Notes: generated by a model not told the origin, from the letters alone. A stretch of DNA of 64,000 bases from Cyanobacterium sp. HL-69 (GCA_002813895.1 CP024912.1:1364001-1428000), one strand, 5' to 3'. Counted from the stretch's first letter, positions 10,064 to 18,715 are shown. Translations and numbers: made by a program.

Positions 10064-10318
10064 TTAATTTAACTCTCGACGACGGGGACGGAAATTAAGG
10101 AAAGGACTAAATAACAACATTCCAGGGAAAGAGAAGAACACAAGAAAATACATAAATGCTCTCTCAAAAGAACTAGCTACATACCAGCGTTTATTAAGAT
10201 AAAAATAAACCCCCGCAGGAAGAATCAACAAGTATAAGCCACTTAGACTAAGATATAAAGCCGCTGTGATAATTGTTTCTAGGTCAATGTTTTCAATACT
10301 TAACAGATTTTCCATCAC
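10064..10318 (-). CDS. ndhL: NDH-1 subunit L
   Basis: The 84-residue protein has two hydrophobic helices (about 15-40 and 53-72) and the NdhL signature KRWYVASSFERAF followed by FFSFPGMLLFSPFLNFRPRRRE. NdhL is a small membrane subunit of the cyanobacterial and chloroplast NDH-1 complex, required for inorganic carbon uptake and cyclic electron flow. It heads the ndhL-DUF3007-trpA unit. The start could be Met1 or Met2 (adjacent ATGs), which makes no difference to the call. Confidence 0.93.
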   Translation of the reverse strand: MMENLLSIENIDLETIITAALYLSLSGLYLLILPAGVYFYLNKRWYVASSFERAFMYFLVFFSFPGMLLFSPFLNFRPRRRELN

Positions 10319-10467
10319 TAAATTTAGATACTAGATAAAATTACTTACCGTGTACTACGGCTCACCCCATTATAAAACAAACAGACCATAACTCAATTGA
10401 CAATTAACAATGGACAATGGACAATTAAAGTTAATATGAAAAAAAGTTAACAAACTAGGAGATAAAA

Positions 10468-10584
10468 ATGATTGAACCCTTATTACTAGGCATCGTGATT
10501 GGACTAATTCCTGTTACCTTAATGGGATTATTTTTTGCTGCATATCGTCAATACAAACGTACCAATGAAATTGGGGTAGAGTAG
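10468..10584 (+). CDS. petG: Cytochrome b6f complex subunit 5 (PetG)
   Basis: This 38-codon frame begins [18 protein letters not shown] and ends in a QYKR-containing tail, matching PetG along its whole length, including the single transmembrane helix. PetG is a small subunit needed for assembly and stability of cytochrome b6f in the thylakoid membrane. The AGGAGA at 10457-10462 sits a few bases before the ATG. It is divergent from ndhL and upstream of glgA. The gene is short and easily missed in automatic annotation. Confidence 0.95.
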   Translation: MIEPLLLGIVIGLIPVTLMGLFFAAYRQYKRTNEIGVE

Positions 10585-10649
10585 GTAGATATTAGGGGTT
10601 TAAGGGTTAGGTATCAGACTAACAAAAAATAATTTGGCATAGGTGCAAA

Positions 10650-10664
10650 GATTGTGTCACAATC
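10650..10664. promoter_or_regulatory. Palindrome upstream of glgA
   Basis: GATTGTGTCACAATC is a perfect 7-base inverted repeat around a single T, ending 40 bases before the glgA start. It could be an operator for a dimeric regulator. It does not have the spacing of the CRP consensus (TGTGA-N6-TCACA), and there is no T-run suggesting a terminator. Confidence 0.4.
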
Positions 10665-10704
10665 ACCCTAGTCAATAAAGAAAGCACATCTAGTCTGAAT
10701 CACT

Positions 10705-12129
10705 ATGCGAATTTTATTTGTGGCGGCGGAAGCGTCACCCATAGCTAAGGTTGGGGGTATGGGGGATGTTGTGGGAGCATTACCCAAGATACTAAGGAAA
10801 TTAGGTCATGATGTCAGGATAATTATGCCTTATTATGGCTTTTTACCTGATAAAGTAGATATTCCCATTGAGCCTGTGTGGTGGGGCGATGCCATGTTTC
10901 AAAAGTTCGCTGTATATGAAACCCTTTTGCCTGAAACTGATGTCCCTCTCTACTTATTTGGACATCCTTGTTTTTCTGGCCGTAGTGTTTATGGTGGTGA
11001 TGATGAATATTGGCGTTTTACTTTCTTTGCCAATGGCGCCGCAGAGTTTGCTTGGAATTATTGGAAGCCTCAAATTATCCATTGTCATGATTGGCATACG
11101 GGGATGATACCTGTGTGGATGAGTAATTCCCCTGACATTAGCACTGTTTTCACTATTCATAATCTAGCTTATCAGGGTCCCGGTCGTGAGATGTTGGAAA
11201 AAATTACATGGTGTCCTTGGCATATGCAGGGGGATAATGCCATGGCAGCGGGATTACAGTTTGCGGATGTGGTAAATACGGTTTCTCCTACCTATGCAGC
11301 ACAGATTAAGACTCCTGAGTATGGGGAAAATCTCCATGGTTTGTTGTCTTGGATTAGTGGTAAGACAAGGGGAATTATTAATGGTATTGATACGGAAAAA
11401 TATAACCCTGCCACAGATAGATTAATTGCTCAGAATTTTACCCCTGAAACCATCGAAAAACGTCCTTTAAATAAAGTTAGGTTACAAGAAGAATCGGGGT
11501 TAGAAATTAATCGTAATGCTTTTCTAATTGGTATGGTTACTCGTTTGGTAGAGCAAAAGGGTATTGATCTTGTTTTACAAACTTTAGAGCGATTTTTGGC
11601 TTATACTGATGCTCAGTTAATTATACTGGGTACGGGCGATCGCTTTTACGAAACCCAATTATGGGAAATTTCTGCCCGTTATCGAGGGAGAATTTCGGTA
11701 CAGTTACTCCACAACGAAACTATCTCCCGTCGGGTATATAGTGGCATAGATGCCTTTTTGATGCCCTCTCGTTTTGAGCCTTGCGGTATCAGTCAGATGT
11801 TGGCAATGCGCTATGGTGCCATTCCTATTGTGCGTAAAACAGGGGGCTTAGTGGACACTGTGCCATTTTTCAAACCCACCGAAAATGAGGGGTTAGGGTA
11901 CTGTTTCGATCGTTATGAGCCTCTGGATTTATATACTTGTATGATTAGGGCTTATGAAGGTTTCCGCTTTAAGGATGCTTGGCAGAAGTTACAGGTTAGG
12001 GCTATGAGTCAAGACTTTAGCTGGTATCGCTCCTCGGAAGATTATATTAAAATGTATCGTGAGGTTATCGGTGAAGCCCCTGAGTTGACGGCTAAGGAAC
12101 AAAAAATTATTGCTCAAAAAGTAAAGTAA
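10705..12129 (+). CDS. glgA: Glycogen synthase (ADP-glucose type, GT5)
   Basis: The 474-residue protein starts with MRILFVAAEASPIAKVGGMGDVV-type sequence, the ADP-glucose-binding KVGG motif of GT5 synthases. It has the HCHDWHTG motif near 126, FTIHNLAYQG near 149, and the C-terminal PSRFEPCGISQM and RKTGGLVDTV motifs. It elongates alpha-1,4-glucan from ADP-glucose in the cytosol. Length and motifs are complete. Cyanobacteria often have two GlgA types; the VWWGDAMFQKF-type N-terminal region resembles the GlgA1 form. A palindrome precedes it and an inverted repeat follows. Confidence 0.95.
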   Translation: MRILFVAAEASPIAKVGGMGDVVGALPKILRKLGHDVRIIMPYYGFLPDKVDIPIEPVWWGDAMFQKFAVYETLLPETDVPLYLFGHPCFSGRSVYGGDDEYWRFTFFANGAAEFAWNYWKPQIIHCHDWHTGMIPVWMSNSPDISTVFTIHNLAYQGPGREMLEKITWCPWHMQGDNAMAAGLQFADVVNTVSPTYAAQIKTPEYGENLHGLLSWISGKTRGIINGIDTEKYNPATDRLIAQNFTPETIEKRPLNKVRLQEESGLEINRNAFLIGMVTRLVEQKGIDLVLQTLERFLAYTDAQLIILGTGDRFYETQLWEISARYRGRISVQLLHNETISRRVYSGIDAFLMPSRFEPCGISQMLAMRYGAIPIVRKTGGLVDTVPFFKPTENEGLGYCFDRYEPLDLYTCMIRAYEGFRFKDAWQKLQVRAMSQDFSWYRSSEDYIKMYREVIGEAPELTAKEQKIIAQKVK

Positions 12130-12143
12130 TTTTTCTTCATCCC

Positions 12144-12163
12144 CAAGGGGTTTTAACCCCTTG
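12144..12163. repeat. Inverted repeat downstream of glgA, copy of the element at 4358
   Basis: CAAGGGGTTTTAACCCCTTG differs from the 4358 palindrome by one central base. It lies 14 bases past the glgA stop, so it probably forms the transcript end, although no T-run follows immediately. Its 3' edge contains a TTG that opens the next frame, an argument against using that TTG as a start codon. Confidence 0.6.
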
Positions 12164-12205
12164 CCTTACCAAATAATTTCATTCTTTATTCTCAATTACA
12201 TTCCC

Positions 12206-12808
12206 ATGGCTCTTGTTTCCCAATCTGATTTAGTACAAAGTGCGCGCTGCGAAGCAGATCCCTGCAGGATCGCCCATTATGTGGTCAGTTTCCCTACGGA
12301 TACGGTGCCAGCTTTGGCAGTTGCCCCTCATCGGGCAGAGTTGATTTTTGAACTTAAGCAACGCTCCCAAGAAAAACCCCTTATCTTGATGACAGGGGAA
12401 ATTGAAGATATATGGGAATATGTACAGGGTAGCCATGGAGAGTTGAAAATTTGGCAAGAAATGGCTTACAAATATCTCCCTGGGGCGCTGACGATGGTTT
12501 TACCAGCCTCGGTGAAAGTGCCTTCTACCATGAATCCCCTTAACCCCACCAGTATTGGGGTAAGAGTGCCAAATCATGCCATTGCCAGAGATATTTTACG
12601 GCAAACAGGACCATTGGCTACTACCAGCGCCAATTTATCAGGGGAGGATGCTTTAACGGATATGAGTGCGATCGCCCTTAAATTCCCATCCGTAGCAGTA
12701 TTAGACTATCAAAATAATATCACCGAAGCAGTCCCCTCCACTGTCATTAAATGGACAGGAAAAGATTGGCAAGTACTAAGACAAGGAAAAATAGTAATTG
12801 ATAATTGA
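12206..12808 (+). CDS. YrdC/Sua5-family threonylcarbamoyl-AMP synthase-like protein
   Basis: The product (about 200 residues from the ATG at 12206) has the YrdC motifs SFPTDTVPALA, LKQRSQEKPL, LPGALTMVLPA, TSIGVRVPNH and ATTSANLSG. Family members make threonylcarbamoyl-AMP for the t6A37 modification of ANN-decoding tRNAs. The frame is open from a TTG at 12161, but that TTG lies inside the glgA hairpin, so the ATG is preferred. Between LVQSA and YVVSFPTDT sits an extra stretch (RCEADPCRIAH) encoded by a palindromic repeat, in frame, just before the first conserved motif. A degenerate paralogue lies at 22971. Confidence 0.85.
   Translation: MALVSQSDLVQSARCEADPCRIAHYVVSFPTDTVPALAVAPHRAELIFELKQRSQEKPLILMTGEIEDIWEYVQGSHGELKIWQEMAYKYLPGALTMVLPASVKVPSTMNPLNPTSIGVRVPNHAIARDILRQTGPLATTSANLSGEDALTDMSAIALKFPSVAVLDYQNNITEAVPSTVIKWTGKDWQVLRQGKIVIDN
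12242..12273. repeat. Palindromic repeat inserted in frame in the YrdC-like gene
   Basis: A GC-rich stretch, unlike its AT-rich surroundings, contains the hairpin GATCC-CTGCA-GGATC at 12257-12271, flanked by GCGCGCTGCGAAGCA and GCCC. It codes for about 11 extra residues just ahead of the conserved SFPTDT motif. It resembles the class of short palindromic repeats scattered in cyanobacterial genomes. I saw no second copy in this window. Confidence 0.6.
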
Positions 12809-12831
12809 TAATTGATAATTTAACTTCTGGC

Positions 12832-13551
12832 TTATCCCTTATAAAATAAAGACTTGACGAAAAAATGGGGTAATACCATCATCCTCTTCCAGCGCCAAGG
12901 CTCTTGATAAAGACGATATAACCACTCTAAATTATTATCACAGAAAAACTTCGGCGCCCTTTCCTTTACTCCTCCCCAAATATCAAAACTACCACCCACC
13001 CCAATCCAAACAGCATTAGGGGCAAGATAACGATGTTTAGCAATCCATTCCTCCTGACGGGGTACCCCTAAACCCACCAAAATTAATTTTGGTTGTACTT
13101 CCTGAATTTTTTCATACCATGCCGATAAATCAGCACCCTTTAAGAAACCATGGTTATTGATGATATGTATATTTGGCACCATAGCCCGAAACTTGTTTAC
13201 CGCCTCATCAGTAACTCCTGGAGAAGCACCATAAAAACAGATGGGACAGTCTTTTCTTTGTTGCCCCAACCGTTTTACCAAAGATTCTGCCAACTCAATT
13301 CCCGCCACCCTTTTTTGTTTCTTCCCCCTTTGTTTTAAATATAAAATAACCCCAGAGCCATCAGGCACTACCAAATCAGCATTTTGAATGTTTTGTTTAA
13401 GCTCATCATTTTTCTGTGCCATCATTGCCATTTCCGAATTCATGGTGACAACATGGGTACCCATATTGCTGTAAATGCGATCGCACAGCCATCCCTCATA
13501 ATCATCACTCAAGTGAATCGGTAAATCAAAAACAGAAAAAGTTTTCATCAC
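12832..13551 (-). CDS. WecG/TagA/CpsF family glycosyltransferase (GT26)
   Basis: The 239-residue protein matches GT26: THVVTMNSEMAMMAQ near 32, the ADLVVPDGSGVIL segment with its conserved Asp near 60-70, FYGASPGVTDEA near 107, VGLGVPRQEEWI near 158 and IGVGGSFDIWGG near 183. The family transfers N-acetyl-mannosaminuronic acid or N-acetylmannosamine to lipid-linked sugars in making envelope or wall polysaccharides. It acts at the cytoplasmic membrane face. No other sugar-polymer genes adjoin, so the polymer is unknown. It converges on the YrdC-like gene. Confidence 0.9.
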   Translation of the reverse strand: MMKTFSVFDLPIHLSDDYEGWLCDRIYSNMGTHVVTMNSEMAMMAQKNDELKQNIQNADLVVPDGSGVILYLKQRGKKQKRVAGIELAESLVKRLGQQRKDCPICFYGASPGVTDEAVNKFRAMVPNIHIINNHGFLKGADLSAWYEKIQEVQPKLILVGLGVPRQEEWIAKHRYLAPNAVWIGVGGSFDIWGGVKERAPKFFCDNNLEWLYRLYQEPWRWKRMMVLPHFFVKSLFYKG

Positions 13552-13736
13552 ATTAAAAAAAAGTAGATAACCAAACCCAAAAATATTATCGCAAAATTAC
13601 ACCATCTGAAATCAAAGATCAAGAAACATTTTTTCCACATCACCCAAAGCAAAATAACCGAGGTAAAAATTTTAGTTAACGGTAGTACAAGAATAAGAGG
13701 TTAAGATAAAACCGTAACTCCAATAGTAAATAGATT

Positions 13737-14777
13737 ATGACCTCTACTCAAACCGAAATACATATTCCAGAACATAGCCTAGACAGAGATTGTACTACCC
13801 TATCCCGCCATGTATTACAACAACTACAAAGTTTTTCCCCCGATGCCCAAGATTTAAGCTCTATCATGAATCGCATCGCCCTAGCAGGAAAACTCATTGC
13901 CCGTCGTCTCAGTCGTGCAGGATTAATGACAGGGGCGCTAGGTTTAACAGGAGACACCAACGTACAAGGCGAATCCGTCAAAAAAATGGACATGTACGCC
14001 AACGAAGTATTTATTTCCGTCTTCAAGCAAAGTGGCTTAGTGTGTCGTCTTGCCTCCGAAGAAATGGAAAAACCCTACTATATCCCCGAAAACTGTCCTG
14101 TAGGACGATATACCCTATTATATGACCCCATCGATGGTTCTTCCAACGTTGATATAAACTTAAACGTCGGTTCTATTTTTGCCATTCGTCAACAACAAGG
14201 GGAAGACTTGGACGGAGAAGCCAAAGACTTATTAACCGATGGCTCAAAACAAATTGCCGCAGGTTATATTCTCTATGGTCCTGCCACCGTATTAGTATAT
14301 ACCATGGGTAAAGGAGTTCATTCCTTTTTCCTCGATCCTAGTTTAGGAGAATTTATCCTTGCCCAAGAAAATATCCAAATGCCCGACCATGGTTCAGTAT
14401 ATAGTGCCAACGAAGGTAACTTTTGGCAATGGGAAGACCAAATTAGGGACTATATTCGTTATGTTCACCGCCATGAAGGGTACACAGGGCGCTACAGTGG
14501 TGCTTTAGTGGGTGATCTTCACCGCATATTGATGCAAGGGGGAGTTTTCCTCTATCCAGGTAGCGTGGACAATCCCGATGGTAAACTAAGACTATTATAT
14601 GAAACTGCACCCCTAGCAATGATTATGGAACAAGCCGGGGGCAAGGGTTCTACGGGACAACAAAGAATTATGGATTATATTCCTTCTAAATTACACCAGC
14701 GCACCCCAGCCATTTTAGGGAGTAAAAAAGATGTGGATTTGGTGTTATCTTTTATCAACGATAAAGGTGATAAATAG
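13737..14777 (+). CDS. fbp: Fructose-1,6-bisphosphatase class I
   Basis: The 346-residue protein has the class I metal-binding motif [22 protein letters not shown] near 128-149, [16 protein letters not shown] near 175, [14 protein letters not shown] near 252 and the C-terminal [10 protein letters not shown]. It hydrolyses fructose-1,6-bisphosphate in gluconeogenesis and the Calvin cycle. The cyanobacterial class II FBP/SBPase is a separate family; this one is the class I type. The 185-base spacer ahead of it is AT-rich with no clear promoter match. Confidence 0.95.
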   Translation: MTSTQTEIHIPEHSLDRDCTTLSRHVLQQLQSFSPDAQDLSSIMNRIALAGKLIARRLSRAGLMTGALGLTGDTNVQGESVKKMDMYANEVFISVFKQSGLVCRLASEEMEKPYYIPENCPVGRYTLLYDPIDGSSNVDINLNVGSIFAIRQQQGEDLDGEAKDLLTDGSKQIAAGYILYGPATVLVYTMGKGVHSFFLDPSLGEFILAQENIQMPDHGSVYSANEGNFWQWEDQIRDYIRYVHRHEGYTGRYSGALVGDLHRILMQGGVFLYPGSVDNPDGKLRLLYETAPLAMIMEQAGGKGSTGQQRIMDYIPSKLHQRTPAILGSKKDVDLVLSFINDKGDK

Positions 14778-14895
14778 TTTATTTTGTGCTGTTTTTTCAA
14801 AATTAAGTAGAACAATAATATTTTGCTCAAGTTTGTTTACTCATAAAAGAATGTAAGCACATTTTTGTTCAATTTATTAAACCTAATATCCTTAG

Positions 14896-14915
14896 CCGTG
14901 TAATTCATTACACGG
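14896..14915. repeat. 20-base perfect palindrome in the fbp-mgsA spacer
   Basis: CCGTGTAATTCATTACACGG has 9-base arms around TC. It stands 118 bases after the fbp stop and 110 bases before the next gene. No T-run follows, so an operator or interspersed repeat is as likely as a terminator. Related ACACGG-containing sequence occurs at about 58194 and a weaker CGTGT...ACACG at about 50184. Confidence 0.5.
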
Positions 14916-15025
14916 TGAGCCAATGACCAAAACTAATAATATTATGATCTCAATTATGTTAAACAGAAAAAATCAAGATTAAAATAAACGAATAAAAAAT
15001 TTATTTAATCAAAAGTTATCCTACG

Positions 15026-16315
15026 ATGACCAATAGTATTGCTCTAATAGCCCATGACAACAAAAAAAATGATTTAGTTAGTTTTGTTCAACAACATAGA
15101 GATTTTTTTTCTCGCTATCATCTCATTGCCACAGGCACGACAGGAGAAAGAATTGAACAAGAAACTCAGTTACAGGTAGAAAAAATGGCATCAGGGGCGC
15201 TCGGCGGAGATGTACAAATTTCTGCAAAAATAGTGGAAGATGACATTGGCGCCGTTATCTTTTTAATTGATCCACTTTATGCCCAACCCCATGAGCCAGA
15301 TATAAAGGCACTCTTACGAATTTGCGAAGTTTATAATGTTCCCCTTGCCACTAATTTAGCGACAGCTAAAGCCATTATTCAATCTCTTAATAAAGTAAGG
15401 GTTGGTCACCTAATTTTTAATCCCGTGGCGGGGCAAGGCAACTCAGAGCAAGAATTGGATCAAATCAAAAATTTATTACAGTCTGAAGTACATCTAAATA
15501 TTACTTTTACTAAAGCTGATATTAGTGTTACAGAGCAAACCAAAGAAATAGTCAAAAAAATAAAAGAGCAAATTGAAATGGACGATCATTTTATCATTGC
15601 TTCTGGGGGTGATGGTACTGTTTCTGAGGTGGCAGCGGCTATGATTGATACGGGAATTCCTTTAGGAATAATCCCTCGGGGTACCGCTAATGCTTTTTGT
15701 GGGGCCCTTGGTATTCCTTCGGATATTGTGGAGGCTTGTAATATTATCTGTCGGGGGGTGTCTCAGGTGGTTGATACTGCTTTATGTAATGATATTCCTA
15801 TGCTGTTGTTGGCAGGGGTTGGTTTTGAAGCGGAAACTGTGGCTAAAGCAGATCGAGAAATGAAAAATCGTTTAGGGGTAATGGCTTATATTTTTGCGGG
15901 TATTCAACAGGCAAAAGAGCAAAAGTTATTTGAAGCGGAAATAGAAATTGATGGGGAGGTTAACACCATTGAAGCTAGTGCTATTACCATAGCGAATGCT
16001 GCCCCTCCCACTTCGGTGTTGGCACAGGGGGCAGGAGATGTTGATTTTAGTGATGGGTTATTGGATATTACTATTGCTAGTAGTCAAAGTGCTTTACAAG
16101 GCATTGGAGTAATCACCAGTTTATTTACTTCTGGGTTGGTAAAAAATCCTAGCAATAATGATAATGTGGCTCATTTTCGAGCGGAAAGTATTAAGGTAAA
16201 AACTGAACCAGAGCAAAGGGTGGTGGTTGATGGAGAAATTATTGGTAGTACCCCCATTGAGATAAGGTGTGTTCCCAATAGTTTAAATTTATTGGTACCT
16301 ATCGAAAATCCGTAG
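15026..16315 (+). CDS. Methylglyoxal synthase fused to diacylglycerol/lipid-kinase domain
   Basis: Residues 1-125 are a methylglyoxal synthase domain: IALIAHD at the N-terminus, TGTTGERI, the GALGGDVQ loop with catalytic Asp, DPLYAQPHEPDIKALLR with the conserved His, and ATNLATA. Residues 130-425 are a YegS/DAG-kinase-like domain: LIFNPVAGQGN, ASGGDGTVSEV (the GGDGT nucleotide motif) and IPRGTANAFC. So one 429-residue chain carries both. Methylglyoxal synthase turns dihydroxyacetone phosphate into methylglyoxal; the kinase part phosphorylates lipids or sphingoid-like alcohols. I believe such fusions exist in other cyanobacteria. No known pathway requires both activities. Confidence 0.88.
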   Translation: MTNSIALIAHDNKKNDLVSFVQQHRDFFSRYHLIATGTTGERIEQETQLQVEKMASGALGGDVQISAKIVEDDIGAVIFLIDPLYAQPHEPDIKALLRICEVYNVPLATNLATAKAIIQSLNKVRVGHLIFNPVAGQGNSEQELDQIKNLLQSEVHLNITFTKADISVTEQTKEIVKKIKEQIEMDDHFIIASGGDGTVSEVAAAMIDTGIPLGIIPRGTANAFCGALGIPSDIVEACNIICRGVSQVVDTALCNDIPMLLLAGVGFEAETVAKADREMKNRLGVMAYIFAGIQQAKEQKLFEAEIEIDGEVNTIEASAITIANAAPPTSVLAQGAGDVDFSDGLLDITIASSQSALQGIGVITSLFTSGLVKNPSNNDNVAHFRAESIKVKTEPEQRVVVDGEIIGSTPIEIRCVPNSLNLLVPIENP

Positions 16316-16351
16316 TTTCCAATTGATTACAGTTTTGACAATTGGGGTGTG

Positions 16352-16367
16352 GTGGGCGATCGCCCAC
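16352..16367. repeat. HIP1-centred 16-base palindrome
   Basis: GTGGGCGATCGCCCAC contains the HIP1 octamer GCGATCGC at its centre. It lies in the short spacer between two convergent genes (stops at 16315 and 16375), so it may also form a terminator hairpin. It resembles the GGTGGGC-type palindromes at 8869 and 54519. Confidence 0.55.
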
Positions 16368-16374
16368 TATACTA

Positions 16375-17055
16375 TTAAGAAGATGCAATGGCTTGATCTA
16401 ATAAATCCTGACATTCTTCTACGGATTTTCGTTGGCGCATAAATTCAACTAATTCTAAATAAGCCTCTGAGTGGGTTTCAATCATCGTTGTTGCTTGTAA
16501 AATTGCTAATCTTTTACGCATTTCTAAGTTTGAATTAGTCAGGGTAATAGGAGCATGAATTTCTGTAAATTTTACTAAGTCTTCTTGTCCTCCTTCACTA
16601 TTTTTATATCTGAATTTTTCGGCCGCAATTCCTCCCATTAAAACCACCCCAAAACGATCAATCATTAAATTAAATTCTCTAATATTTTTAGTTTTATCTG
16701 CTAAAAAATCCGTTTCAAAAATAACTCCTCCAGTTCCCCCATTCCTTTTTTTTAAGGTTTCCCATGCTGTCAGGGTATAATCTTTTATGGGAATATTAAA
16801 TAGGTGCGCAGTTAAAAAATGACCCGCTTCATGATAGATTACTCGCTCTTTTTGCTCGGCGGAAGCGAAAATGTTAATTAATAGATTAACTCCTTTATTT
16901 TGCCAATTCAAGGTATCAACAGTAATTAAACTTAAGATGATAAATGTTCCCCCTGCGGGAATATAAGGAGAGATATTTAAAAGAGGTCCTAATAAAACCG
17001 ATAATGTTATGGTAAAAATGCTAATTGCTAATATATTTAGTCCTGTTTGTTGCAT
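16375..17055 (-). CDS. Membrane M41-like zinc protease domain without AAA+ ATPase
   Basis: The 226-residue protein has two hydrophobic segments (about 5-25 and 32-48) followed by a metalloprotease-like domain with HEAGH near 76-80, the zinc motif of FtsH-type M41 peptidases. It also has FGVVLMGGIAAEKFRY with an acidic GGQEDLVKF segment near 155, as where FtsH has its third zinc ligand. There is no Walker motif, so it is FtsH-like in the protease part only. It could be a membrane protease working without ATP or with a partner. Cyanobacterial genomes often annotate it as an ATP-dependent Zn protease, a name its lack of an ATPase does not support. Confidence 0.8.
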   Translation of the reverse strand: MQQTGLNILAISIFTITLSVLLGPLLNISPYIPAGGTFIILSLITVDTLNWQNKGVNLLINIFASAEQKERVIYHEAGHFLTAHLFNIPIKDYTLTAWETLKKRNGGTGGVIFETDFLADKTKNIREFNLMIDRFGVVLMGGIAAEKFRYKNSEGGQEDLVKFTEIHAPITLTNSNLEMRKRLAILQATTMIETHSEAYLELVEFMRQRKSVEECQDLLDQAIASS

Positions 17056-17258
17056 AGAAAATAAAAAACTCTATTTATTATTAGTTTAACAGTATTATCA
17101 ACAATTTTTAAATCACTATAATATTTTAAAATTATATAAAGGTTTATGGGGATTACAATGTTATAATAGTATGATAATTATTCTATTTTTTATAGAATTT
17201 TCTCTAACTAACATTTAAGAATAAAATTAACTTTATCCTTGTTTTAAATAAAATATTA

Positions 17259-18149
17259 ATGCTTTCTTCAAATATTAATCAATCGGCAAAAAAGTTAACT
17301 GAACAATCTTCTATCGAGCTTTTTAACAAAATTAAATTTGTTAACTTACCTTCTAATTTATCTACCCAAGAAATTGCCAGTAGTTACGCTATGGAAGGAG
17401 AAAGTGATACTCCCATGGTCTTACTTCACGGCTTTGATAGTTCTTTGCTCGAATATCGTCGTCTTTTTCCCCTTTTGACAGACAAATATCAAGTGTGGGC
17501 ATTAGATTTATTTGGTTTTGGCTTTAGCGATCGCACCGTAGAACAATCTTTTTCCCCTGAAAGCATTAAAACACACCTACACAGTTTTTGGTTAAAAATG
17601 ATCAACAAACCGATGATTTTGGTGGGGGCTTCCATGGGAGGGGCAACAGCCATTGATTTTTGCCTGACTTACCCTGAGGCGGTGGATAAATTAATTCTCC
17701 TTGATAGTGGTGGCTTGACAAAAAAACCGATTATGAGCAAATTTTTGTTTCCTCCCCTTGGTTTTTTGGCTACGGAATTTTTGCGTAATTTGAAAGTTAG
17801 ACAGAGTATTAGTGAAACAGCCTATTGCGATCGCACCTACGCTAACCCTGATGCCCTCATGTGTGCCGCCCTGCACCTAGAATGTGAAAATTGGAACAAA
17901 GCATTAATATCCTTCACCAAAAGCGGTGGATATGGCTCATTTGCCTCTAATCTTCTCGATATAAAAGCGCAAACCCTAATAATTTGGGGAAAAAACGACA
18001 AAATTTTGGGAACCAAACCAGCCCATAAATTTGCCCAGATGATCCCCCATAGTAAACTTATCTGGATAGATAACTGTGGTCATGTCCCCCACCTAGAAAA
18101 AGCAGCCATCACAGCCCAACATATTTTAGACTTTCTGGAATGCTCCTAA
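17259..18149 (+). CDS. Alpha/beta hydrolase
   Basis: The 296-residue protein has the alpha/beta-hydrolase order: VLLHGFDSSLLEYRRLFPLL (oxyanion region near 49), ALDLFGFGFSDR, the nucleophile elbow GASMGGATA (Ser near 129), a late Asp in IIWGKNDKILG, and GHVPHLEKA with the catalytic His. The triad is therefore intact. The substrate cannot be told from sequence; no signal peptide is seen. Its stop overlaps the stop of the convergent DUF3611 gene by the four bases CTAA. Confidence 0.85.
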   Translation: MLSSNINQSAKKLTEQSSIELFNKIKFVNLPSNLSTQEIASSYAMEGESDTPMVLLHGFDSSLLEYRRLFPLLTDKYQVWALDLFGFGFSDRTVEQSFSPESIKTHLHSFWLKMINKPMILVGASMGGATAIDFCLTYPEAVDKLILLDSGGLTKKPIMSKFLFPPLGFLATEFLRNLKVRQSISETAYCDRTYANPDALMCAALHLECENWNKALISFTKSGGYGSFASNLLDIKAQTLIIWGKNDKILGTKPAHKFAQMIPHSKLIWIDNCGHVPHLEKAAITAQHILDFLECS

Positions 18150-18715
18150 TTACTGATGCGATTGAGCAAAAATAAAGAAGTAGCAATACCAGCAAAATGA
18201 GCACCGATAGTGTTTGTATTAGCTTGAATAATTAACATATCAAGGGAATTAACAAATTGCTCAGGATTAGGACCAATTAATTGAGGAGCAAGAGTTAATA
18301 ACTTTGCCAAGCTAATGCCCACCAAAGCCTGTGCTCCCACGATGGCAAACATCATCCCCACCAAATTTAAAACCAATCCTACCCGAATCAAATTTAACGT
18401 ATCCGACTTTTTCGGACGCATGGCAGGATCTTTATTTTCCACCCTTTTACCGATTTTCCCATAACGATAGGCAATGACAAGGGCTGCCGTCAACAATACA
18501 AGAGCCACAAAGGCAGAAAAAACGCCAAACTGCTCAGCTTGTAAAGAGCGATCGCCCTGAAAAATAGCAGGAGTTGCAAACAAAAGAGTTACCGTAGAAA
18601 TAACACCAAATACTAACTGAGTCCAAAAACCCCAAAAACCCCATCTTTTGAGGTTAGTTGACACTTTCTGAACCACAGGGGGCAAAGGTTCGCTTAATTG
18701 ACTGTTTCTGGTCAT
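18146..18715 (-). CDS. DUF3611 family membrane protein
   Basis: The 189-residue protein has four hydrophobic segments (about 29-50, 65-85, 110-135 and 165-185). The RWGFWGFWTQLVFGVIS start, AYRYGKIGKRVE loop and PKKSDTLNLIRVGLVLNLVGM segment match the cyanobacterial/plastid DUF3611 family. Function is unknown. It shares its last four bases, CTAA, with the convergent hydrolase gene. Confidence 0.8.
   Translation of the reverse strand: MTRNSQLSEPLPPVVQKVSTNLKRWGFWGFWTQLVFGVISTVTLLFATPAIFQGDRSLQAEQFGVFSAFVALVLLTAALVIAYRYGKIGKRVENKDPAMRPKKSDTLNLIRVGLVLNLVGMMFAIVGAQALVGISLAKLLTLAPQLIGPNPEQFVNSLDMLIIQANTNTIGAHFAGIATSLFLLNRISN

Noticed and set aside
12161-12205. TTG start for the YrdC-like gene
   Set aside because: The TTG is the edge of the glgA inverted repeat and the added hydrophobic residues do not belong to the family.
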